A stretch of 64,000 nucleotides of DNA from an uncultured Chlorobiota bacterium (GTDB taxonomy: Bacteria; Bacteroidota; Ignavibacteria; UBA10030; UBA6906). The DNA is taken from positions 1-64,000 of the forward strand of contig CAADGV010000012.1 of assembly GCA_900696645.1 (NCBI GenBank), in the 5' to 3' direction. The position numbers were made by a program, and so were the translations under genes. This document shows, piece by piece, positions 8,993 through 17,816 of the stretch (the stretch's first letter is position 1; each line of letters opens with the position of its first letter). Under the pieces are notes generated by a model that worked only from the letters and a program-made list of their open reading frames with translations, was not told where the DNA came from and did no database searches.

Positions 8993-9160
8993 ATGCTGTT
9001 TGCCATCAAACACGCGGCAACCACCGGACGCCTTTTCTCGATCGGGCAGAGCATGAGCAAAGGCGTGAACGCTAAGCGCATCACTGCTGAACAAGCCGAC
9101 AGGGTAAAGAAAGCGATTCAAGAACGAAACACGCAACTTGCCCAGCAGAAAGCGGCGTAG
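8993..9160 (+). CDS. Possible 55-aa gene remnant
   Basis: A 55-codon frame, Ala/Gln/Lys-rich, ending AQQKAA, with a helical tail (ITAEQADRVKKAIQERN). It is followed 10 bases later by an inverted repeat that could be its terminator. No clear ribosome-binding site and no family recognised. It may be the 3' end of a decayed gene or spurious. Confidence 0.2.
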   Translation: MLFAIKHAATTGRLFSIGQSMSKGVNAKRITAEQADRVKKAIQERNTQLAQQKAA

Positions 9161-9169
9161 TGCTACACA

Positions 9170-9200
9170 CATCCGGGCAGGAGGCAATCCCGCCTGGATG
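9170..9200. repeat. Imperfect inverted repeat
   Basis: Thirteen-base arms (CATCCGGGCAGGA and TCCCGCCTGGATG, 11 of 13 pairing) around a GGCAA loop. There is no T-tract. It could be a hairpin terminator for the remnant frame before it, or a fossil end of a mobile element. Confidence 0.45.
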
Positions 9201-9241
9201 TTCATGTTCATTGCATTCGCTTTCCTTGACACGTTGAAACT

Positions 9242-9262
9242 CATGTCCGTGATGCGGACATG
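9242..9262. repeat. Short perfect inverted repeat
   Basis: CATGTCCG and CGGACATG, eight perfect pairs around TGATG. Function unknown; it could be an operator for the right-hand set, although it lies 250 bases upstream of the A2 start. Confidence 0.4.
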
Positions 9263-9511
9263 ATGCGCTTTCTGCCGTTCGACAGCTTTTCGTTTCTGAA
9301 TAGGTGCGGACCAGGTCTCTAAGCCGAAATCGTTTCGTTTATGAGATGGCTCAACAAAGCGTCCTGCCCCAACAACTGAGTTCCCCGGTCCATCATCCCG
9401 TCTACCTTGCTTGTCCAATCAGCCTTTTGTATACTCTTCCTGTGGGGAGGACTTACCTGATACTATCCGGCGGCGAATGACCCACACGCATCGTACCTGT
9501 CTCCGGTCGGC

Positions 9512-10531
9512 ATGAACGACAATAATTTGCGCAACATTTTGTTCTCCGTGGCTCGCGGAAAACCGAACCGTTCCGACGTTTCGGCTCTGATTCGTGTGTG
9601 CCACGATATGGCCAGGGCTTATCTCCATGCGAAAACAAACTCCGGAAAATTCGATCCGTCACGGTTTGGACTGACAATCTCCGATTTTGCGTTCGATGCT
9701 ATTGCCGAGTTGTTCCGGCGCGATGCAAGCGGTACGTTCCTGGCACTCAAGGCGTTCATACAGCGGTTGCCGACTCCTGCTGACTTGTCAGAAGCCGCCG
9801 CAGAGAACGAACTGCGGCGCATCGTGTTCAGCAGCGTCAACCAACGGATCTTTCGCGAATACGGGTCGTACGATCCTTCACTCTCCAGAATCATTCGCAA
9901 CATCAAGCTCGCCGTCCGGCGACACCCGGCAGCCGCATCCTGTGAACGCTTCAATGAACTGATGATTGTCCCCAAAGAAACAACGGACTTTCTCGAAAGC
10001 CATCCGGCAATATCTCCCGAAATCCTCTCGCCCGAACTGAACCGCCGGATGCCGCAGAAGCCGAGCTTGAAGGATATGCTCACTGTACTCGTTGAAATCC
10101 TCAATGACCAATCGACGTACAGAAGGATGATTTCCGTTGTAGAGGCTGCAATTCTCTTCCGCACGGAGTATGCTTTGGGGTACGCCGCAGAACTTACACC
10201 ACAGACGGAGGAGGGTCTTTCCGTATCAGAACTGTCACGGTTCATTGATCAGGTTGTGCTCTCTCTTGAACAGCGTCACTCTGATTTTTATGTGTCACGG
10301 GGGAAGTTGAATGCGGACGAATACTCGGCACACATAAGTGCTGTGCGGCAGATTCTCACTTCCGAGTTTGTCTCGTGGGACGGAGATGCGAAAACGTATT
10401 ACCAGATAATGCAAGAGCGCATTTCCTCTCTGACACCTGATGAGTACAAAACGAAACACCGGATGATTCTCGAATATCTGGCGAAAACTGCACGGAAAGA
10501 GTTGGCCACACTCGTAAGAAAGGAGCTGTAG
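9512..10531 (+). CDS. Unrecognised conserved protein, first gene of right set (A2; possibly sigma-like)
   Basis: 339 aa, paralogue of the 6212-7222 product. Shared landmarks include DFAFDAIAELFRRDASGTF (~57-75), SRIIRNIK (~130), DQSTYRR (~205), a Y(V/I)xxGKL element and a C-terminus ending KEL. Helix-rich and soluble, with no enzyme motif seen. The region around 55-135 has the feel of sigma region 2, which together with the downstream zinc-finger gene suggests a divergent sigma-like or sigma-binding role; confidence in that is low. It leads a set with 10567 and 11466 in the same order as the left set but on the opposite strand. A TATACT box lies ~80 bases upstream. Confidence 0.6.
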   Translation: MNDNNLRNILFSVARGKPNRSDVSALIRVCHDMARAYLHAKTNSGKFDPSRFGLTISDFAFDAIAELFRRDASGTFLALKAFIQRLPTPADLSEAAAENELRRIVFSSVNQRIFREYGSYDPSLSRIIRNIKLAVRRHPAAASCERFNELMIVPKETTDFLESHPAISPEILSPELNRRMPQKPSLKDMLTVLVEILNDQSTYRRMISVVEAAILFRTEYALGYAAELTPQTEEGLSVSELSRFIDQVVLSLEQRHSDFYVSRGKLNADEYSAHISAVRQILTSEFVSWDGDAKTYYQIMQERISSLTPDEYKTKHRMILEYLAKTARKELATLVRKEL

Positions 10532-10566
10532 AATCTGCTGAACCACGAAAATGCAACGATGAGTAT

Positions 10567-11394
10567 ATGGGAGATATGAACGAGGGACATTATACTGAAG
10601 ACCAGTTGGCTGAATTTGCAAGAAGCGGCGGACACGAGGCGGACGAACATCTCGGTACATGCGCCGTATGCAGATCCCGATTTGAGTTTCTTGACGCATT
10701 CTACCGTTCGTACCGGCAGGAAAGCAAGGAACCTGCTTCAGACCAGCTTGACCGGTTCATTGCCCTGCATACAGTGCCGAATGTGATCGAACTGAAACCG
10801 TATGCGCCACTTCCCGACGTTCATGCCATGGGAGCGGGCGACCACATGCTTGTTCTGGCAGCGCAGGATAGCATCACGGATGAACTTCCAATCCGCACAG
10901 AGGCGACGTTTGCCAACAACGATCCGAACATACTCGTCCGTGCGGTGCGGGATGAGATACGAAAGAACTATACGATTCACGTCTTGTCCGAAGTTCAAGA
11001 AATCGCCGGTAACGTTATCGTATCGATCAAAGAGGCCGACGGGAACGTCATCACGCTTGTGACAACAAAAACCGGAATGGCAGCATGTGAACATCCGTCT
11101 CCCATTGCGTGGAAATCGAGTGTAGTGACGATCATGAAACCGTCAGCGGTCTTCCCGTTAGAGAATCTTGGCATAGGAGAAGGCAGGCTTGCCTCGGAGG
11201 GATTTATCCTTGAGGTGACAACGGACGGAAAACTGTGGAACTTCTCTCTTCCTAAACGATTCCCGGAGCCGATCACCCGGGCCGGAATTGTGAAGTCAGA
11301 CGGGAAATGCACGCTGAAAGATGTCATCTCTGGCAAGTTCACTCTTGATGTTCAGGAAGCCGAGGATGCAGTGGAGTTGAGATTGTTCAGCTGA
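10567..11394 (+). CDS. Soluble protein with N-terminal anti-sigma-type zinc-binding motif (B2)
   Basis: 275 aa. His8 and His28-x3-Cys32-x2-Cys35 (DEHLGTCAVCRSRF) reproduce the zf-HC2/ZAS motif of its left-hand paralogue. Residues ~70-275 are beta-rich, without a known domain and without a membrane helix. An in-frame ATG at 10576 is an alternative start. The gene is 35 bases behind A2 and 71 before C2, so co-transcription is likely. Candidate cytoplasmic anti-sigma or adaptor for A2 (inference from motif and order). Confidence 0.68.
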   Translation: MGDMNEGHYTEDQLAEFARSGGHEADEHLGTCAVCRSRFEFLDAFYRSYRQESKEPASDQLDRFIALHTVPNVIELKPYAPLPDVHAMGAGDHMLVLAAQDSITDELPIRTEATFANNDPNILVRAVRDEIRKNYTIHVLSEVQEIAGNVIVSIKEADGNVITLVTTKTGMAACEHPSPIAWKSSVVTIMKPSAVFPLENLGIGEGRLASEGFILEVTTDGKLWNFSLPKRFPEPITRAGIVKSDGKCTLKDVISGKFTLDVQEAEDAVELRLFS

Positions 11395-11465
11395 GTGGGG
11401 AAGACAGGGTCTCTCCGAAGTTCCAGCCCTGAACTAACATTCGTTACCCAAAGGCAATTCCTCCC

Positions 11466-13637
11466 ATGCCCGACCCTCTTCTCATCGAGCAGCAATACCA
11501 GATGCTAAAACAATCGTTGGGATTGCTCGCCAGCAGACGCATGAAGCTCCTCCGGATACTCCAGTTTGCCGAGCCGCTGTTGGAAAGCGACAATAGTTCA
11601 TTTCTTCCCGCCTATGCACAGGAACTTCAGCCCGGATTGACGGGCGCGATTCTTCGAACGGAACTTACCGGAACTCCGCTTCACTTCGTTGACCGTCTGC
11701 TTCGTTTACTCGACGTGATGCAATCACAGTACAGTGAGTTGGTTGACATGCCCGCATGCGCAATGGCTGCGCAACGTCTCACCACTTACCGTGATGAACT
11801 CACAGCCATCCTCCAATCTGCCGATGATGAAAATCTCGCTGAGAGGCGAGAGAATGTTGCTTCGGGTGTCGTGTGGATTCCCCTCGTGGAGCGGGAACCT
11901 CTCTTGCCGGGCATCAAACCGGAGTTCGGTTCTCTGCAGCGTCTGAAAGTTGAGGTTTCTTTCGCTCGCCGCCGCGGCGGTAAAGATGAGCTGGTTGTGG
12001 TGAACTTCAGCGACCGGACAGGCGCCGGGCAACAACTCCTCGGCCCTGCCCTCGAGGCGGCAAAGCATCTGCTCAAAGTTTTTACGCGAATTGACGTTCG
12101 GCAGGCACTCTCAATCCGGTGCTGGTTCTCAGATACAAATGTCGTTGTGGGAGAATCTCTGGAGGCCGGACTCGCAGCAGCGATATTCACCGAGCTTGTG
12201 CGCCTGTTTCAGTATCGCGAAGAGTATTTCCTCCGGGATGATCTTGCCATCACGGGCAAAGTGGATTCGTTGGGGCGCCTTGTTCCGGTAGATGAAGAAG
12301 GCCTGAGGTTGAAAGTGGAATCATGCTGTTACTCGCCGCTCAAATACCTTGTCGTGCCCAAGGAGCAGGAAGAAATCAGCACATCCTTCATTACAGCCGG
12401 GAACCTTCACATCATCGGCGCTTCAGATCTTTCGGAGATATTCTACAATCGCAGACTTACACATACAAAACATGTTTCTGCCATCAAGCAGACTGCCCGC
12501 AAGCTCTGGAAGCAGAGGCGGCCAATCGCAGTGATTACCTTTGCCGTTCTTTTGGTCGCTTTGGCAAAGTTGTGGTACGGGCCGATTAACCGGGAACCTA
12601 CTGCGATAGACTTCAATGGAGAGATGATGCTCTTCAAGAACAAGCATGGTGAAACTCTTGATGCATACGACCTCGGATGGAACCTCCCGCAATTCACACC
12701 TTTGGATCCTGTGAAGTATTTCATAGCGTTACTGGATGTTAATGAGGATGGACTGAAAGAAGCGATATGGATCCAGCCGGGATCACCTGATGGCAGCGGC
12801 TCGTGGATTGTTTGCTGCAAAACAATCCGGGAAGATACGCTACGTTGGAAAGTGTCACTCAGACGCAAGATTGTCTTTCCTCATCATGGGGAGATGTCGG
12901 AAGATTTCAGGGGCCGATTCATGTACGCAGGCGACTTCGATGCCGACGGCAAACCGGAAGTAGTCCTTGTTGCATTCCACGATCATTTCCCCTCTTACGT
13001 TGTGAAGCTTGATGCATCAACGGGGGAGACATTGTCCACGTACGTTCACGCGGGACATTTGTTGTACGGGGCCGTTACCGACCTTGACGCAGACGGCGTT
13101 CAAGATATTCTGATCAGCGGCATCAACAATGCCTACAACGAAGCATGTCTGATCGTGTTTGATGCGCGTTTCATACAGGGGCACGGGCCTGTTACGGAAA
13201 CCTATCGGGTGGAAGGCTTTGAGCCGGGCCCCGAACGCGTATACATTCTCTTCCCGAAGACTCTCGTGGGCAAAGCAGTCCCACGAGAGCGCCATAACAG
13301 GGGCGACAGGATTGACATTTACCCTGACACCAGAGAATTCCGCATCGGTATAAACGATCAGAGTGAGGATCAGCAATATTTGGGGAAGATATACGGACTG
13401 TTCGGATTTGACTTGGCTCCAAAATCCTTCACGACGGGCAGCGACTACGACGTATCCGCCGCCCGGCTTCTCTCCGAAGGTCGCATCCCCCTCTTCCCCG
13501 ACAAGGCGTACTTCGAGGAGTTCAAGAAGACGTTGCGTTACTGGGATGGGACGGGGTGGAGGAATGAGGTTGCGGCCAACAAGGGATACCTGCAAAAACT
13601 GAGGAAATTTGAAGTTGCCGTACCGAAAGGGAATTAG
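11466..13637 (+). CDS. Membrane protein with Lon/S16-like domain and FG-GAP repeats (C2, catalytic Ser replaced by Glu)
   Basis: 723 aa, same layout as C1: helical N-terminal part, Lon-like domain (~150-325), one membrane helix (~353-371) after KLWKQRRP, then FG-GAP/VCBS-type loops (DVNEDGLKE ~424, DFDADGKPE ~490, DLDADGVQD ~539). The Lys of the dyad is kept (GLRLKVES, Lys283), but the nucleophile position reads SLEAGLA, with Glu233 where C1 has the Ser of SSAG. The domain is therefore expected not to cleave, and may bind substrate instead, unless Ser231 or another residue takes over. The C-terminal halves of C1 and C2 are closely related (LDASTG, GHL, INNAY/VNNAF, then YWDGxGW at the end). 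A terminator follows 40 bases later. Third gene of the right-hand set. Confidence 0.75.
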   Translation: MPDPLLIEQQYQMLKQSLGLLASRRMKLLRILQFAEPLLESDNSSFLPAYAQELQPGLTGAILRTELTGTPLHFVDRLLRLLDVMQSQYSELVDMPACAMAAQRLTTYRDELTAILQSADDENLAERRENVASGVVWIPLVEREPLLPGIKPEFGSLQRLKVEVSFARRRGGKDELVVVNFSDRTGAGQQLLGPALEAAKHLLKVFTRIDVRQALSIRCWFSDTNVVVGESLEAGLAAAIFTELVRLFQYREEYFLRDDLAITGKVDSLGRLVPVDEEGLRLKVESCCYSPLKYLVVPKEQEEISTSFITAGNLHIIGASDLSEIFYNRRLTHTKHVSAIKQTARKLWKQRRPIAVITFAVLLVALAKLWYGPINREPTAIDFNGEMMLFKNKHGETLDAYDLGWNLPQFTPLDPVKYFIALLDVNEDGLKEAIWIQPGSPDGSGSWIVCCKTIREDTLRWKVSLRRKIVFPHHGEMSEDFRGRFMYAGDFDADGKPEVVLVAFHDHFPSYVVKLDASTGETLSTYVHAGHLLYGAVTDLDADGVQDILISGINNAYNEACLIVFDARFIQGHGPVTETYRVEGFEPGPERVYILFPKTLVGKAVPRERHNRGDRIDIYPDTREFRIGINDQSEDQQYLGKIYGLFGFDLAPKSFTTGSDYDVSAARLLSEGRIPLFPDKAYFEEFKKTLRYWDGTGWRNEVAANKGYLQKLRKFEVAVPKGN

Positions 13638-13676
13638 GGGGCGATAGAACTGCGTTAGACATACCTGCGTATGGAA

Positions 13677-13706
13677 AGCCGGACAAAAAATTGTTCGGCT
13701 TTTTTT
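13677..13706 (+). terminator. Intrinsic terminator after the right-hand A-B-C set
   Basis: GCCGGACAA and TTGTTCGGC pair (one G-T) around AAAA, followed by a run of seven T. It separates the membrane protein gene from the next secreted protein gene, so the latter needs its own promoter. Confidence 0.85.
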
Positions 13707-13779
13707 CTGCGGAGAACCTTCCTGCAATGATTCTGTTGTGTACCACCCACACAGCATTCACCATCACAAGGAGGTTTGT

Positions 13780-15087
13780 ATGAATTACTGGATCAAATTC
13801 TTCTCGTTTGTATTCAGCACTGCAGTTTGCCAGCAAGTACTGGCTCAGCCATTCCAATGGCAATCAACGACACCACTTCCGATTGCCAGATCATTCCACT
13901 ACAGCTTTGCCCACAATGGTAGAATGTATACGCTTGGTGGAGCCCAATTCGGAGGCGGACAGAATGGGTCAACGCATTTTGCGGAAATAAACCCGGATCA
14001 TACATTAGGGCCGTGGACGGTAACAACGAATCTCGGAAACGATTTGTATCAATTCGGAGGAGCATTTGATCCTGACAGCGCTTGGGTATATGTGGTTGGT
14101 GGCGTCACGCATGGCGGACCGCTGACCGGCAGCCAGTTTGCAAGAGTGCAAGGAAATGGTACTCTAAGCACATGGACGTCTACAACGGCAATGCCGAGTG
14201 GAAAGACCGGACAAGGAAGTTGCCTTTATCGCCGAGTTTTGTACCAAATTGGGGGGTATCTTTCAAACAGCACTTCGGTGTACTACGCATCGATATTGTC
14301 GAATGGCCATCTCTCTGCATGGCTCACGACTACCTCCTTGCCCGAACCATTGGCCTTCACGTACTGTGTGGCATTCAATGATCGGATGTATGTTTTTGGC
14401 GGGCACACAGGAACTACTGTAAGCAACAAAGTGTATTTTGCCCCCATCAATGCCAACGGCTCACTCGGCACATGGACAATGACAACTGCACTTCCTGATT
14501 CGTTACATGGAATTGCAGGATATGTGAGCGGGGACAGTATTACAATCACTGGTGGGGCAGGCGCGACAATAACCACATCTGCAATTTACCGGGCTAAGTT
14601 CCAGCCTAGTGGCGGCGTAGGCACGTGGACCTATGTTGGTGATCTCCCCGTACCCGCTGCGCAACATGAGATCGTCAAGACAGCTGCAAAAGTCTACACA
14701 CTTGGTGGCGAAAACCATATCTCTGGCTACTTAAACAGAGTGGCTTTCAATCCGCCAAATCCGAATGCAGTTGTTGATGGAAATTCTCGACAAACTCCCC
14801 CAAGAGACTTCTTAATTTCCCAAAACTACCCCAACCCCTTCAATCCGTCAACTACCATCGACTATCAACTACCAACGAACAGCCACGTTACTCTCAAGGT
14901 GTACGATGTGCTTGGCCGTGAAGTCGCCACAGTAATAAATGAGATACAAGAGGCAGGGCACAAGTCGGTGAAGTTCGATGCCGGCCCCCTGGCCAGCGGA
15001 ATCTACTTCTACAGGCTGTCCGTTCGGACTCCTTCGGGGCAAGCCGGACATCTTGTCGCAACTCGAAAGCTGATGGTTATCAAGTAG
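13780..15087 (+). CDS. T9SS-secreted Kelch-repeat beta-propeller protein (D2)
   Basis: 435 aa from the ATG at 13780, chosen because AAGGAGG lies six bases upstream; the in-frame ATG at 13738 lacks a site. Signal peptide of ~22 residues ending VLAQP. About six Kelch-type blades follow, each with a YxxGG or VFGG turn and a W-x(T/S)-x(T/S)-x-LP strand. The last ~85 residues are a type A T9SS sorting domain (QNYPNPFNPSTT, GIYFYRLS). Predicted to be exported and displayed at the surface; ligand unknown. It follows the right-hand Lon-like gene in the same orientation, as the LamG/propeller gene follows the left one, but a strong terminator separates it from that gene. Confidence 0.88.
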   Translation: MNYWIKFFSFVFSTAVCQQVLAQPFQWQSTTPLPIARSFHYSFAHNGRMYTLGGAQFGGGQNGSTHFAEINPDHTLGPWTVTTNLGNDLYQFGGAFDPDSAWVYVVGGVTHGGPLTGSQFARVQGNGTLSTWTSTTAMPSGKTGQGSCLYRRVLYQIGGYLSNSTSVYYASILSNGHLSAWLTTTSLPEPLAFTYCVAFNDRMYVFGGHTGTTVSNKVYFAPINANGSLGTWTMTTALPDSLHGIAGYVSGDSITITGGAGATITTSAIYRAKFQPSGGVGTWTYVGDLPVPAAQHEIVKTAAKVYTLGGENHISGYLNRVAFNPPNPNAVVDGNSRQTPPRDFLISQNYPNPFNPSTTIDYQLPTNSHVTLKVYDVLGREVATVINEIQEAGHKSVKFDAGPLASGIYFYRLSVRTPSGQAGHLVATRKLMVIK

Positions 15088-15565
15088 TTTCATCTTTAAC
15101 TCTAAGAGTTTCCAGGAGAAGGCAAGCCTCCGGTCTTGCCTTCATTTTTGACCTCGAGCAGCCCGTCAAAAAAATCTTCTCGATAGAAGTATTCACTTCT
15201 CTTTTCTCCCTGAAATTCTTATACTCTTTCAGAGGACGCTGATCATATTTCGGGAGAAATACGATGAACGCCCTCTTTCTGTTTCTCTGCCGCCTGGCAA
15301 CATCCCCACTCAAACACCATCCTGCCGAAACCGTCCGGCTCCGATGTCAAAGAGGAAACGGACCTGCGTCTGTGTTACTGCCCGATCCGGTAACCGCGCT
15401 CTGATGCAAGAGAACGAGCGGCATAGGGCAATCACGCATCCTTGCACTTCAGCCGGGCAGTCGCCGCCCTCCATCAAGACTCCTTCAACACAGTTATGAT
15501 CTGAAATTCGTATCTTTCTGGCGGTGACTTTTCCTAAATGATTCGCGTTTTTCCCAGGAGATGAA
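15088..15565. other. 478-base intergenic region
   Basis: Holds the terminator at 15119-15149 and otherwise nothing convincing. A 46-codon plus frame starts at 15263 after GGGAG, but it has no recognisable features. The minus frames across the region resemble no family. Confidence 0.5.
15119..15149 (+). terminator. Intrinsic terminator after the Kelch protein gene
   Basis: AAGGCAAG (15119-15126) pairs with CTTGCCTT (15135-15142) around an 8-base loop, followed by CATTTTT. Confidence 0.75.
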
Positions 15566-16672
15566 ATGCGCATAACTGAAATCTCTGTCTTCCGTGTCGA
15601 ACTTCCCCTGCATGAAGGAAGCTATAACTGGTCCGGCGGCAACACGGTTGCGGTCTTTGATACAACCATCGTAGCCGTGAAGACCGATGCCGGGATCACC
15701 GGGTACGGCGAGATCTGTCCTCTTGGTCCCGCGTACCTCCCTGCCTATGCCAGCGGCGCACGCACCGGCATTGCCGAACTGGCTCCACGCCTGATTGGGA
15801 TGGATCCCACACAGCTTGGACGTATCAATCGGAGCATGGATGAGGCCATGCGCGGCCATTCGTACGTTAAGTCAGCTCTCGATATGGCTTGCTGGGACAT
15901 TCTGGGCAAGGCCAGTGGACAATCCCTTGCTACACTCCTGGGGGGCACGTACGGAAAAGACTTCGCGCTGTATCGTGCGATTTCGCAGGATACACCTTCG
16001 GCGATGGCTGCGAGTGTCGCCAAGTACCGCTCCCAGGGCTATGCCAAGTTTCAACTCAAGGTTGGCGGAGACCCGGTGACGGACATCGAACGCATACGCG
16101 CCTGCGCCCAGCAACTCGAAACCGGCAACGTATTGATCGCCGATGCGAATACCGGATGGAGGCAACACGAAGCGATCCGGGTTGCGGATGCAGTGCGAGA
16201 TGTGGATGTGTATCTCGAGCAACCCTGTATGAGCTACGAGGAATGTCTGGCGGTCCGGCGTCATACAAATCGGCCGTTCGTGCTGGATGAAGTCATTGAC
16301 GACCTGCGAATGATAGTGCGCCTCGTCAACGACCAGGCGGCAGATGTGGTAAACCTGAAGATCTCGAAGGTGGGCGGGCTCACCAAAGCGCGGGAGATTC
16401 GTGACCTGTGCGTATCGCTGGGTATTGCCATGACAATCGAAGATACGTGGGGCGGCGACATTGTAACGGCCGCGATCGCAGCACTGGCACACAGCACACC
16501 GCCTGAGTTTCTCTTTTCGTCAACAGATTTCAATAGCTACGTAACCGTGAGTATCGCTGAAGGTGCACCGCAACGAAAAAACGGTCGTATGGCCGCATCA
16601 GCACAACCCGGACTTGGTATCCGGCCGCGGATGGAAGTACTGGGCCAACCGGTCTTCACTTCGAAAAGTTGA
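15566..16672 (+). CDS. Enolase-superfamily dehydratase, probably cis-3-hydroxy-L-proline dehydratase
   Basis: 368 aa, the usual length for the mandelate racemase/muconate lactonizing subgroup. The capping domain is N-terminal and the barrel carries the three Mg ligands Asp193 (DANTGW), Glu218 (EQP) and Asp241 (LDE). Lys165 (KFQLKVGG) and Lys265 (KISKVGG) are placed as the acid/base pair. Signatures [38 protein letters not shown] and STDFNSYV are those I associate with cis-3-hydroxyproline dehydratases, which turn the amino acid into delta-1-pyrroline-2-carboxylate. Another acid-sugar or cyclic amino acid substrate cannot be excluded. A weak AGGAGA site precedes the ATG. No proline-catabolism partner is adjacent. 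Confidence 0.8.
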   Translation: MRITEISVFRVELPLHEGSYNWSGGNTVAVFDTTIVAVKTDAGITGYGEICPLGPAYLPAYASGARTGIAELAPRLIGMDPTQLGRINRSMDEAMRGHSYVKSALDMACWDILGKASGQSLATLLGGTYGKDFALYRAISQDTPSAMAASVAKYRSQGYAKFQLKVGGDPVTDIERIRACAQQLETGNVLIADANTGWRQHEAIRVADAVRDVDVYLEQPCMSYEECLAVRRHTNRPFVLDEVIDDLRMIVRLVNDQAADVVNLKISKVGGLTKAREIRDLCVSLGIAMTIEDTWGGDIVTAAIAALAHSTPPEFLFSSTDFNSYVTVSIAEGAPQRKNGRMAASAQPGLGIRPRMEVLGQPVFTSKS

Positions 16673-17259
<587 letters not shown>

Positions 17260-17745
17260 ATGAAACTCTCAATTCACGACGCAAGCAGGAGTTGCATTCT
17301 GTTTTTCATGCTGCCCGCCGCAGTATTGTGCGGATGCCGGCAAGAACCGAACTACTCCAAGGAACTGAAACCTCTGGTCGACAAATACAATGAGGTGTGG
17401 CAATCCGGAAATGTCGAGGAGTTGGACGCCATCTTCGATCCGGCGTTCGTAAGGCATTCGGATATCGCGACTTCTGTTGAAGGGCTTGAGAATCTGAAGA
17501 CACTGATCACAGATTTCCGGGCAGCGTATCCGGACATGAAGATAGTCTCTCTCGATGAAGTCTACTCAAAGGATAGATTTGCGGGACGCTGGACATTGTC
17601 AGCCGCAGGAGCGGGCATTCAGGTGTGGGGAGTGAACATTATCCATTTCAAGAATGGCAAAATCAGTGAAGAATGGGATGCGTATGACAACCTGCTGTTC
17701 ATGGCACAGCGGGGATATACCATCATGCCTCCGGGACAATTCTGA
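17260..17745 (+). CDS. SnoaL-like lipoprotein
   Basis: 161 aa. A short basic N-terminus, hydrophobic core and lipobox (AVLCGC) indicate a lipoprotein signal peptide with Cys as residue 24-26. The mature part is a SnoaL/NTF2-like cone fold: YNEVWQSGNVEELDAIFDPAFVRH, the strand GRWTLSAAG, and FKNGKISEEWDAYDN near the end, a hallmark of the ester-cyclase group. Members include polyketide cyclases and many uncharacterised binding proteins, so the activity is not predictable. AAAGGGA precedes the ATG. Single gene, closed by a strong terminator. Confidence 0.8.
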   Translation: MKLSIHDASRSCILFFMLPAAVLCGCRQEPNYSKELKPLVDKYNEVWQSGNVEELDAIFDPAFVRHSDIATSVEGLENLKTLITDFRAAYPDMKIVSLDEVYSKDRFAGRWTLSAAGAGIQVWGVNIIHFKNGKISEEWDAYDNLLFMAQRGYTIMPPGQF

Positions 17746-17763
17746 GCAGACGAATCGTCAATC

Positions 17764-17798
17764 AAAAAGGCGGAGAGGGTTTCTCCGCCTTTTTTTTC
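17764..17798. terminator. Bidirectional terminator between convergent genes
   Basis: AAAAAGGCGGAGA pairs with TTCTCCGCCTTTTT around a GGGT-type loop, with A- and T-runs on either side. It serves both the lipoprotein gene (plus) and pntB (minus). Confidence 0.93.
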
Positions 17799-17816
17799 TA
17801 CAGTGATCCGCTTTCT

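Larger units (their letters stand above)
8634..9511. other. 878-base gene-poor stretch between the IS110 transposase and the right-hand set
   Basis: No convincing gene. The left third is the IS110 upstream end. The remainder holds a possible 55-codon remnant frame (8993-9160, plus), two inverted repeats (9170-9200 and 9242-9262), and the upstream region of the A2 gene with a TATACT box at about 9428. A 166-codon minus frame (8918-9418) overlaps all of these and shows no recognisable motif; I treat it as chance. The stretch looks like scarred DNA left by one or more insertion events. Confidence 0.6.

Noticed and set aside
8918-9418. 166-codon minus-strand open frame upstream of the transposase
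   Set aside because: No motif, no ribosome-binding site, and it spans palindromes and a competing plus frame. The composition looks like chance reading-through of non-coding DNA.
13738-13779. Upstream start for the Kelch protein
   Set aside because: Adds a His-rich stretch before the signal peptide; AAGGAGG stands before the ATG at 13780 and favours that start.
15263-15403. 46-codon plus frame after GGGAG
   Set aside because: Ribosome-binding-like bases exist, but the product has no conserved-looking segment and overlaps equally open minus frames.
15494-15859. 121-codon minus frame over the start of the dehydratase gene
   Set aside because: Fully explained as a shadow of the enolase-superfamily gene on the plus strand, which has intact catalytic residues.
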